Shown: positions 17,169 to 25,300 of the stretch, piece after piece
How positions within the stretch are numbered: the first letter of the stretch is position 1
Layout: each line of letters starts with the position of its first letter
NCBI RefSeq assembly: GCF_900107455.1
Contig: NZ_FNQB01000002.1
Span: forward strand, 1,178,001-1,242,000
DNA length: 64,000 nt
DNA from: Asanoa ishikariensis
GTDB lineage: Bacteria > Actinomycetota > Actinomycetes > Mycobacteriales > Micromonosporaceae
Direction: 5' to 3'
Made by a program: the position numbers and the translations under genes
Notes under the pieces: model-generated
Seen by the model: the letters and a program-made list of their open reading frames with translations, nothing else
The model's database searches: none
What the model was told of the DNA's origin: nothing

Positions 17169-17675
17169 TCATTGACCTTCGATCGGCAGCTCGAGGCGGA
17201 GCTCGTCGCGGATGGGGATGCCGTTGTCGGCGACCGTGGGGATGCTCGGCTTCATCCGCCGGGCCCGGTCGACCGCGCCCTGGTCGACGCCGACGATGCG
17301 CAGGCCGCGGCGCTGGTAGAAGTGCAGCGCCCGCAGGTTGTCGTTGGTGGTGACGAGCCAGATCCGGCTCGACCCGGAGGCCCGGGCCTCGGCCACCACG
17401 GCGTCGAGCAGCGCCGTTCCCACGCCTTCGCCGCTGGTGCCGGCCGCGATGCTGACCACCTCGAGAGCGTCGCCGTCGACCCGCCACGACAGTGCGCCCG
17501 CGAACTTGCCGTCGGCGCCGACGGCGACCAGGGCCGGCAGCGTACGCAGGTCGATCGCCTCGTCGTGCGCGACCACGATCGGGCCACCCCAGGTGCGCTG
17601 ATGGAACTCGTCCAGCGCCTCCCGGTCGTCGCCGCTGAAGGACTGGCGGATCTGCCAGCCGGTCGAGGGAAGCAT
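17169..17675 (-). CDS. GNAT family N-acetyltransferase
   Basis: 168 residues from ATG 17675; upstream in-frame sequence overlaps the divergent oxidoreductase. Core GNAT elements: VVAHDEAIDL, ALEVVSIAAGTSGEGVGTALLDAV (the acetyl-CoA-binding turn Q/R-x-x-G-x-G appears as SGEGVGTA), and IWLVTTNDNLRALHFYQRRGLRIV with the late N-x-x-A-x-x-F-Y motif. The final part (VDRARRMKPSIPTVADNGIPIRDELRLEL) is characteristic of a subgroup whose substrate is unknown. First gene of the GNAT-SAM hydrolase-nei unit. Its start is only 18 bp from the divergent luciferase-like gene, so their promoters must overlap. Confidence 0.85.
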   Translation of the reverse strand: MLPSTGWQIRQSFSGDDREALDEFHQRTWGGPIVVAHDEAIDLRTLPALVAVGADGKFAGALSWRVDGDALEVVSIAAGTSGEGVGTALLDAVVAEARASGSSRIWLVTTNDNLRALHFYQRRGLRIVGVDQGAVDRARRMKPSIPTVADNGIPIRDELRLELPIEGQ

Positions 17676-17693
17676 CGGGTTAGGTTGGCACAC

Positions 17694-18617
17694 ATGCGCT
17701 TGTGCATCTTCACCGAACCCCAACTCGGTGCCAGCTACGCCGACCAGGTCAAGGCCGCCCGGACCACGGAGGCAGCCGGTTTCGACGGCTACTTCCGCTC
17801 CGACCACTACCTCACCATGGGCGGCGACGGGCTACCCGGACCGACCGACTCGTGGGTCACGCTGGCCGGTCTGGCCCTGGAGACCTCGACGATCCGGCTC
17901 GGCACTCTCGTCACGTCGGCCACCTTCCGCCACCCGGGACCCCTGGCCATCAGCGTCGCGCAGGTCGACGAGATGAGCGGCGGCCGGATCGAGCTCGGCC
18001 TCGGCGCCGGCTGGTACGACGCCGAGCACCAGGCCTACGCGATTCCGTTCCCGTCGGTCGGTGAGCGGTTCGACCGGCTGACCGAGCAGCTCGAGATCCT
18101 CACGTCGCTGTGGGCGACGCCGGTCGGCGAGCGGTTGAACTACGCGGGCAAGTACTACAGCGTCGTGGACTCGCCGGCCCTGCCGAAGCCCGCCCAGTCG
18201 CCCCGCCCGCCGATCATCATCGGCGGCTCGGGCCCCAAGCGCACGCCTGCGCTGGCGGCGCGCTTCGCGGACGAGTTCAACGTGCCCTTCCGCTCCGCGG
18301 CGGAGGTCTCGCGGATCTACCGAGGGGTCGACGACGCCTGTGTAGTCGCCGGACGCACGGATCTGCCCGTCAAGTCGGCCGCGGTGACCGTCGTGAGTGG
18401 CCGCACCGACGCCGAGGTTCGGGCCCGCTGGGGCACCGACGTCCTGGATACCGACTCGGGCGACGGCGCGGTCATCGGCACGCCGAACAAGATCGTGAAC
18501 GACCTCGGCGCGTACGTGGAAGCGGGCGCGACCCGGCTGTTCCTCCAGATGCGCGACCTGCGCGACATCGACCTGATCGAGCTGATCGCCGCGGAGATCG
18601 CGCCGCAGCTCGCCTGA
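17694..18617 (+). CDS. LLM class F420-dependent oxidoreductase
   Basis: 307 residues, a TIM-barrel of the luciferase-like monooxygenase superfamily. The start MRLCIFTEPQ, SDHYLTM, RLGTLVTSATFRHPG, and SGGRIELGLGAGWYDAEHQAYAI are the conserved segments of the F420-dependent branch abundant in actinobacteria. Substrates range from methylenetetrahydromethanopterin-like compounds to xenobiotics and cannot be predicted here. ATG at 17694, 18 bp from the divergent GNAT start, and no clear Shine-Dalgarno, so it may be leaderless. It is followed by a short hairpin-capable spacer and a convergent membrane protein gene. Confidence 0.88.
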   Translation: MRLCIFTEPQLGASYADQVKAARTTEAAGFDGYFRSDHYLTMGGDGLPGPTDSWVTLAGLALETSTIRLGTLVTSATFRHPGPLAISVAQVDEMSGGRIELGLGAGWYDAEHQAYAIPFPSVGERFDRLTEQLEILTSLWATPVGERLNYAGKYYSVVDSPALPKPAQSPRPPIIIGGSGPKRTPALAARFADEFNVPFRSAAEVSRIYRGVDDACVVAGRTDLPVKSAAVTVVSGRTDAEVRARWGTDVLDTDSGDGAVIGTPNKIVNDLGAYVEAGATRLFLQMRDLRDIDLIELIAAEIAPQLA

Positions 18618-18665
18618 CCGTCACCGCCGGCGTCGCCTCGGGGTTGGGGAGGCGGCGCCGGCGAG

Positions 18666-19934
18666 TTAGTCGGATGTCTGGGAGAGCGCGGTTTCTTCGG
18701 CGTTCTGATCCGCGGTTCGCTCCGTGACCGCCTGGGTGACCGGGCTCGGTTGGCGTGGGCCGGGGCCCCCCGGGGCGTTGGGCAGGACGATGTTGCGGAC
18801 CGTCAGGTAGACCGCGTGCACGGCCAGGACGCGCTCGACCTCGTCGAGGATCGGTGCGAAGAACTGGTGTCGCTGTTCCGCGTCGATCATCGAGGTGACC
18901 GCGAAGTACATACTTCCGAACCCGGCCAGCACCGCGGCGTTCTTCAGCAGCGCGACCGGGACCGCGCGCAGCATCTCCGGCTCCGCGCCGATCCACTGTG
19001 CGGCCGTCTCCTTGGTGACCATCAGGAAACCCAGCAGGACGAAGAAGCTGAACAGGCCGAGCCCGACCACGGCCGCCTGTACGAGTTGGCGCGTCGCCAG
19101 GATGACCAGCAGGTTGGTGATCTGGCCGTTCGTCAGCCGGACCGGCGCGAGCGGCTCGCCATCCGGTGCCACGTCGGCCATGTCCACCATGGACAGCGGC
19201 GTGCGCTTGCAGGCGTGGCTGAGCCGGTCCGGGCGCAGGTCGCGCTCGACCCGGCCGATCTCGTCACGCAGCCGGCCCGCGCTGGCCAGGATGGTGACCG
19301 CCGCGAACAGGGCCAGGACCGCACCGACCCGATCCCAGCCGAGCCGGTGCATCGCCTGCCACAGCTCACCGGTGAAGAAGAAGAACAACGTCACGAACAG
19401 CAGCATCGGCAGCGCCCGCCCCTGCAGTCGCAGGCTGTTGCGCATGTCGTCGATGGCGTGCCGGACGGCGCTGCGCAGCAGGGGCAGCAGGCCGTAGGTG
19501 ACCACGAGATAGCCGCCCGCGGTGGTCGCCACGGCCGCCAGCAGGTACTTGGCCACTCCCTCGCCCGACCACCCGACCTTGAGCGCGGCCAGCGGCACGG
19601 CGGCCAGCAGCACGGCGTACCCGGCGAGCAATGCCCATGCCGTGACCAGCGAGAACCTGGGCATCCGGCGGCTCCAGGCGGCCAGGGCGGGCCAGGCGGC
19701 GAGCGCGGCGATGACGGCCGCGAGCCCGATCAGCTCGTGGGTCCGGCCGCTCGCGCCGGCGGCCAGTGAACCGAACCAGGCGAGGTCGACGAGGGCCACC
19801 ATGGCCAGGTACGGCGCCATGCGGGGGAGCACGTGCCGGCGGAAGTCGTACCCGGCGATCATCTGTGGCACGCCACGCCGGACGAACCAGCGCTCGGTCT
19901 GCCGGACGAGGGCGCGGGATGCGGTGAGCGGCAC
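18666..19934 (-). CDS. polytopic membrane protein of unknown function
   Basis: 422 residues from GTG 19934. About eight to ten hydrophobic segments (for example MAPYLAMVALVDLAWFGSL, LIGLAAVIAALAAWPALAAW, YLLAAVATTAGGYLVVTYG, MLLFVTLFFFFTGELW, VGAVLALFAAVTILA, LVQAAVVGLGLFSFFVLLGFL). A cytoplasmic loop near the centre (RDEIGRVERDLRPDRL) and a soluble C-terminal tail rich in Thr, Pro and Gln follow. Actinobacterial homologues appear only as hypothetical membrane proteins. It is divergent from hpt (64 bp gap). No transporter motif is recognisable. I do not assign a function. Confidence 0.6.
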   Translation of the reverse strand: MPLTASRALVRQTERWFVRRGVPQMIAGYDFRRHVLPRMAPYLAMVALVDLAWFGSLAAGASGRTHELIGLAAVIAALAAWPALAAWSRRMPRFSLVTAWALLAGYAVLLAAVPLAALKVGWSGEGVAKYLLAAVATTAGGYLVVTYGLLPLLRSAVRHAIDDMRNSLRLQGRALPMLLFVTLFFFFTGELWQAMHRLGWDRVGAVLALFAAVTILASAGRLRDEIGRVERDLRPDRLSHACKRTPLSMVDMADVAPDGEPLAPVRLTNGQITNLLVILATRQLVQAAVVGLGLFSFFVLLGFLMVTKETAAQWIGAEPEMLRAVPVALLKNAAVLAGFGSMYFAVTSMIDAEQRHQFFAPILDEVERVLAVHAVYLTVRNIVLPNAPGGPGPRQPSPVTQAVTERTADQNAEETALSQTSD

Positions 19935-19998
19935 GCACTGATGGTGCCAGGCGCGCGTGCGCGGCGCGCGCCCCGCACGTTCGTGTGATGGAGGCTCC

Positions 19999-20628
19999 GT
20001 GGCCAAGTGGGGTAGCTTGTTGCGCGTGGAGCACGCGCACGTGATCGACGACGTGGCCGAGGTCCTCGCGACCGAAGACGAGATCGCCGCCCGTGTGGCC
20101 GAGTTGGCCGCGCGGATCGAAGCGGACTACGCGGGGCGCGACCTGCTCCTGGTGGGAGTGCTCAACGGAGCGGCCACCGTGACGGTCGACCTGGCCCGTG
20201 CCCTGCACCGGCACGTGGAGATCACCTGGATGGGCATCACCTCGTACGGCGCCGGCCAGGGCGGCTCCGGAGCGGTCCGCCTCCGCAAGGACATCGACGT
20301 GGACGTGGCCGGCCGGGACATCCTGATCGTCGACACGGTGATCGACACAGGGCTCACGGCGGCCTGGCTGATGACCAACCTGCGCGCCCGTGGCCCCGCG
20401 TCACTCGAGTTCTTCGGCCTGTTCCGCAAGCCCGGCGCCCAGAACGCGAACATCCGATATGTCGGCTTCGACGTACCGTCCGGAGTGGTCGTCGGGTATG
20501 GCCTCGACTACCAGGGCCGCTACCGCAACCTGCGCTGCTGCGCCCTGCTGGCCCCGCACGTCTACGAGCGGCCGTCAGCAGGCGTTGTCAGCGGCGCACA
20601 GCCGGTCGGCGGCGCGCTCGCCGAGTAG
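19999..20628 (+). CDS. hypoxanthine phosphoribosyltransferase family protein
   Basis: 209 residues from GTG 19999, preceded by GGAGG at 19990-19994; GTG 20026 is an alternative. PRTase fold with LLLVGVLNGAATVTVDLARAL, flexible-loop SYGAGQGGSGAVRLRKDIDVDVAGRDILIVDTVIDTGLT, and the purine-binding end YVGFDVPSGVVVGYGLDYQGRYRNL. The PRPP loop reads VDTVIDTG in place of the usual VEDIIDTG: the catalytic-base Asp is kept, but the preceding acidic pair is D-T not E-D, which could weaken Mg-PRPP binding. It stands alone, outside the usual tilS-hpt-ftsH context, so it is probably a second copy. Overlaps the convergent downstream gene by 54 bp. Confidence 0.8.
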   Translation: MAKWGSLLRVEHAHVIDDVAEVLATEDEIAARVAELAARIEADYAGRDLLLVGVLNGAATVTVDLARALHRHVEITWMGITSYGAGQGGSGAVRLRKDIDVDVAGRDILIVDTVIDTGLTAAWLMTNLRARGPASLEFFGLFRKPGAQNANIRYVGFDVPSGVVVGYGLDYQGRYRNLRCCALLAPHVYERPSAGVVSGAQPVGGALAE

Positions 20629-21426
20629 CCGGACCCGCTCCGGCTCGTCCTGCTCCATCAGGACGAAGCTGACCCGGTCACCCACCCGGACGGCCGCGAT
20701 CATCACGGTCCCTTCGAAGAGCTCGGCACCGTCCTCGCCGACGGTGCGGACCTGCTTGCGGACCAGCCGCGCCTGATCGCCCGCGAAATCCCTGGCCAGC
20801 ACCGTGTACGTCGTAGTGGTGACGCCCGGCCGCTGCTCGCTGGTGGCCTCGCCACCCTGGCGGTCCCATTTCGCACAGGCCGTCGTCACGCGGTCGATGT
20901 CGGCCATGACGCGGGCGCCGAGGCCGGCGGGAAAGCGGCTGCCCTCCGTGAAGACCGGCGGCCCGTCGCCCTCGAGGTTGGCGTGCCGGAACCAGAGGTA
21001 CGACTTGAAGGCCGTGATGTCCAGGCCGGCGTAGGCCGGGCAGTCGTCACCGCCGAACGCCCAGGTGGGGTAGGAGCCTGGCGAGTACCCGACATCGTCG
21101 GTGACCTGGTAGCCGGCACCGACGTCGGCCGGCTGCAGCATGGCCGTCTTGGGGAACAGCGTCGACCCGTCGATGACGGCCGGCTGGGTCGGCGCCGCTG
21201 AGGTCGTGGCCGGAACAGGTTCTGGAGGCGCGGCCGGCGTCGACCGCGTGCCGGTCACCAACCAGCCGGCACCGGCCAGGACGACCAGCACGGCGACGGC
21301 GGCCAACACCGTCGAGCGCCGCTGCGCCCGGGTGCGACCGCGCGAGCGGATCCGGTCGGGCTCGTCCCACGCGACGTCAGGAAGCTCGTGGTCGAGCCGG
21401 CCGGCCAGCTCTTCGAGATCAGCCAC
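20575..21426 (-). CDS. single-span membrane protein coupled to an ECF sigma factor
   Basis: 283 residues. An N-terminal cytoplasmic stretch of about 38 residues with a basic cluster (RIRSRGRTRAQRR) precedes one membrane span (STVLAAVAVLVVLAGAGWLV). A Thr/Pro linker and an extracytoplasmic domain with several cysteines (GDDCPAYAG, TTACAKW, DRLCAADNAC) suggest disulfides. The topology fits a sensor or anti-sigma protein, although no ZAS zinc motif (H-x3-C-x2-C) is seen in the short cytoplasmic part. ATG overlaps the sigma gene end by 8 bp (21419-21426), implying coupled translation and a functional pair. Confidence 0.65.
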   Translation of the reverse strand: MADLEELAGRLDHELPDVAWDEPDRIRSRGRTRAQRRSTVLAAVAVLVVLAGAGWLVTGTRSTPAAPPEPVPATTSAAPTQPAVIDGSTLFPKTAMLQPADVGAGYQVTDDVGYSPGSYPTWAFGGDDCPAYAGLDITAFKSYLWFRHANLEGDGPPVFTEGSRFPAGLGARVMADIDRVTTACAKWDRQGGEATSEQRPGVTTTTYTVLARDFAGDQARLVRKQVRTVGEDGAELFEGTVMIAAVRVGDRVSFVLMEQDEPERVRLLGERAADRLCAADNAC

Positions 21427-21925
21427 GGTTCACCTCCGCCATGTTGTCGTCGCCCAGCAGTTGAGCGAGCGCGACCCGGCCCCGGGACAGCCGGGCCTTC
21501 ACGGTGCCGACCGCCACGTCTGTCTCGGTCGCGATGTCCGCGACGGACAACCCGAGCACGTAGTGCAGCGCGAGCGTTGTCCGCTGGTTGGCCGGCAGTT
21601 GCCGCAACGCGTCGACCAGCGCCACCGTGTCGGGCGTCGGCCCGTCGACCGGTCCGGGCGCACCGTGCCGCACGTACGCCCGCGCCCGGCTCCGCCGCCC
21701 CCGCCAGCGACTGATCGCGATCCGCGCGGCGACCACCCGCACCCACGACTCAGGGTCCGGATAGGTCCCGACGGTCGCCCACCGCTGCCAGGCACGCACG
21801 AACGCCTCCTGCACGACGTCCTGCGCCTCGGCCACGTCGCCGGTGAGCACGTAGACGTAGCCCAGCATCCGCCGCCGACCAGCCCGATAGAACTCGTCGA
21901 AATCCGCCTCGCGCGCGCCGCCCAT
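21419..21925 (-). CDS. SigE-family ECF RNA polymerase sigma factor
   Basis: 168 residues from ATG 21925 with GGAGGGG upstream. Region 2 (FDEFYRAGRRRMLGYVYVLTGDVAEAQDVVQEAFVRAWQRW) holds the -10-recognising helix. Region 4 (LRQLPANQRTTLALHYVLGLSVADIATETDVAVGTVKARLSRGRVAL) is a clear HTH for the -35. The length and the S-x-A-D-I-A-x-E-x-x-x-x-G-T-V-K pattern correspond to the actinobacterial SigE-like ECF group, often encoded with a membrane partner, as here. The target promoters, and probably its own, cannot be deduced from this window. Confidence 0.9.
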   Translation of the reverse strand: MGGAREADFDEFYRAGRRRMLGYVYVLTGDVAEAQDVVQEAFVRAWQRWATVGTYPDPESWVRVVAARIAISRWRGRRSRARAYVRHGAPGPVDGPTPDTVALVDALRQLPANQRTTLALHYVLGLSVADIATETDVAVGTVKARLSRGRVALAQLLGDDNMAEVNRG

Positions 21926-22121
21926 CCACCCCTCCGCCACACCAGATGCGGGATATACGCCCGAGCGGACGAGAAGGTTGCATGGAATCACGCGGGACAA
22001 GAAACCCACATCCCACAGGCGCCCGTAACCACCGGCCGACGCCCGGTTCCGTGCGCGGACCCGCGCACGTCCCCGCTGGCCGCAGGCGCGCCGCGCACGT
22101 CCGCGCCGCGCGCGAGGCGTC

Positions 22122-22340
22122 TCAGTTAGGGCGAACCGACACCGCCCGGTAGGCGAAGCCGTCCTGTTCGCCGGCTTCGGCGACGAAGGTGACCCGTTGC
22201 CCGGCCGACAGCACCCGATAGCCCGGCATCTCAAGCGCGGAGAAATGGGCCCAGCACCCGCCCGGGACGGTCGGGGCGTCGATCACGCCCCAGCCCAGCT
22301 CCTCGTGCCACTCGCGGACGATGCCCTGCTGTGCGCTCAC
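22122..22340 (-). CDS. cold-shock-domain protein
   Basis: 72 residues from GTG 22340, one OB-fold cold-shock domain. GIVREWHEELGWGVIDAPTVPGGCWAHFSAL corresponds to the G-x-V-K-W-F-N-x-x-x-G-[FW]-G-F-I region, with RNP1-like GWGVI and an RNP2-like WAHFS, followed by RVTFVAEAGEQDGFAYRAVSV. It is divergent from standard CspA, having W instead of F in the ligand-binding face. Its GTG overlaps the lhr stop in a GTGA (22337-22340), so it is translated together with the helicase. Probably binds single-stranded nucleic acid. Confidence 0.85.
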   Translation of the reverse strand: MSAQQGIVREWHEELGWGVIDAPTVPGGCWAHFSALEMPGYRVLSAGQRVTFVAEAGEQDGFAYRAVSVRPN

Positions 22341-25300
22341 CCGCGCAATCGTAGGCCGCGCGGTGTCGCGCGGAATCCCGCGGAGGTCAACGCGTCCCGC
22401 AGCGGCGACGCGTGGACGCCCTCGCCGTCGGCGCGTTCGACGGACAGGGCGCCCAAGGCCCCGGTGTGCACCGCGTCGGCCAAGGCCTTCGCGGCTGCGG
22501 CCAGCGCCTCCGTGTCGTCGGTGAAGGAGAGCAGCGTGCGGCCGCCGCGTTCGACGTAGAGGGTCAGGTCGCCACCGACCACGACGACCAGGGCACCCGC
22601 CTTGCGGCCCGCGCGGTGGCCTGTGGCGGGGCCGGGTTGGCTCTCGCCGGAGTCGACCGCGCGGTCGGGCCACGGCAGGGCCGCGCCGTAGGGGTTGGCC
22701 GGGTCGGTCGCGGCCAGGACCAGGGCGAGGCCGCCGCGGGTCCGGCCTCGGCCCGGTGGCTCTTCGACCGCCTCGACGCGGTCGTTGCGGTCGGCGATGG
22801 CACGGAGCCGGTCGACGGCGCCCGGCACCGCGAACTGGGCCGCGCCCAGGCCCTCGACGAAGTAGCCGCGGCGGGCCGCGCCGCGTTCCTCCAGCGCGGC
22901 CAGCACCGGGTAGACCGCGGCGAAGCCGCCCGTCACTCCTTCGGCGGCGGCGACGCCTCGGGTGACCACGCCGTGGCGTTCGAGCAGGACGTCGGCCAGG
23001 GCGGCGGCTCGTCGGGTCGGGTCGGCGTCGCGCTCCGGCAGCCGTGACCAGCGGCCGGCCACCGTCGGCGGGCCGGTGCGGCTCGGCATGACCGCTCGGC
23101 CGCCGGGGCGGCGGTAGCGGGTGCGTGGCGTGCTCGGCCGCGACCGGTGTGCGCCGCCCGCGCCGAGCACGGCGCGCAACGGTGCCAGCGTGTCGTTGGT
23201 GAGGTGGCCCGCCCAGACCAGGTCCCACACGGCGCCGACGAGCTCGGCGTCGTCGGTGGAGCCGACCCGGTCGGAGAGGGTGCGGAAGAACAGCGCCTGG
23301 CCGTCGGACAGGGCGGACAGGACCGCGTCGTGGAGCGGGGTCAGGGCCAGCGCTTCGTCGGGGACCGGCAGCAGGAGGGGCGCCGAGTCGGCGTAGGCCA
23401 GGGTGACCCAGCCGTCGCCCCCGGAGATGGCGCCGCCGCCGGCCCAGATCACCTCGCCGCTGGCGCACAGCTCATCGAGGTAGCCGGGCTGGTAGTCGGC
23501 CACCCGCGCCGGCAGCACGAGACGCTCCAGCGCGGAACCCGGCACGGCCAGGCCCTGTAGCTGCTCGACCGCGGCCTCGACCGCCTCGACGCCGCGGGCC
23601 GACGAGCCGACCTGCTGCCAGCGGGGCAGGAAGGTAGCCAGCACCCGGGGCGGCACCGGCTCGATCTCGCGGCGCAGCGCGGCCAGTGACCGGCGGCGCA
23701 GCATCCGCAGGACCTCGGCGTCGCACCACTCGCTGCCGGCGCCGCCGGGGGAGAACTCGCCCGAGACCACCCGGCCGGTCGCGGCCAGCCGGCGCAGGGA
23801 CTGCTCGACCACGTAGACGCCGAGCCCGAAGCGGGCGGCGGCGGTGATGGCCGCGAACGGCGAGTGCGTGCGGGCGTAGCGGGCCAGCAGGTCACCGAGC
23901 GGGTCGGCGACCGGCTCCAGGTGGGCGGTAGGGATGCCCACTGGCAGTGCGACGCCCAGCGCGTCGCGGTAGCGGCCCGCGTCGTCGATGCCGATGAACC
24001 GGTCCTCGCCGGCGATCCGCACCAACAGCGCTCGCCGCGCCGCGACCAGTTCCGAAGCCCACTCGACCGAGGCACCCCGCGTGGTCAGCTCGGCGGGGGA
24101 GAGGTCGCCGAGCAGCCGGAGCAGCTCGGCCACATCCTCGGCATCGCGTGGGGACCGTTCGGGGGTCAGCCATTGCAACTGTCGCTCGGTCTCGGTGACC
24201 ACCGCGGGCTCTAGCAACTCGCGCAGGTCGACCCGGCCGAGCAGCTCGCCGAGCAGTGCCGAGTCGAGGGCCAGCGCGGCCGCCCGGCGCTCGGCCAGCG
24301 GGGAGTCGCCCTCGTAGAGGAAGGCTCCGACGTAGCCGAACAGCAGCGACCGCGCGAACGGCGACGGCCGCTGGGTCTCGACCTCGACCAGGCGCACCTT
24401 GCGGGCGGCCAGGTCGCGCATCAGGCCGCTCAGCCCGGGCACGTCGAACACGTCCTGCAAGCACTCGCGGGCGGCCTCGAGGGTGATCGGGAAGTCGCCG
24501 TATTCGCGGGCGACGTCGAGTAGCTGCGCCGAGCGCTGCCGCTGCTGCCAGAGCGGCTGGCGGCGGCGCGGGTCGCGGCGAGGCAGCAGCAGCGCCCGGG
24601 CCGCGCACTCGCGGAACCGGGCGGCGAACAGGGCCGACCCGCCGACCGCCTCCTCGACGATCTGGGTGATCTCGTCGGGGTCGAAAGCCACGATGTCGGC
24701 GCCCGGCGGCTCGTCAGCCGTGTCGGGCAGTCGCACGACGATGCCGTCGTCGGAGGGCATCACCTGTGCGTCGACGCCGTAGCGCTCGGCCAGCCGCTGG
24801 CCGACCGCGAGCGCCCACGGGCCGTTGACCCGGGCGCCGAGCACACAGTGGACGGCCATCCGCCAGTCGCCGAGCTCGTCGCGGAACCGCTCGACCACGA
24901 TCGTGCGGTCGTCGGGCAACGAGCGGGTCGCCTCGCGCTGCTCGCGCAGGTAGGCGATCAAGTTGCCGGCCGCCCAGTCGTCGAGCCCGCCGGCTTTGAG
25001 GGCGCCGGTGGCCTCCTCGTCGGACTGCTTGACCAGGGTGCGCAGCCGGGCGCCGATGGCCCGGCCCAGCTCGACCGGCCGGCCGATCTGGTCGCCCTTC
25101 CAGAACGGCATGCGGGCCGCCTGCCCGGGCGCGGGCGAGACCAGCACCCGGTCGGGCGTGATGTCCTCGATGCGCCAGGAGGTCGAGCCGAGCAGGAAGA
25201 CGTCGCCGACCCGGGACTCGTAGACCATCTCCTCGTCGAGCTCGCCGACCCGGGCGGCGCGTTCGGCGCCGGCCAGGAACACACCGAAGAGCCCGCGGTC

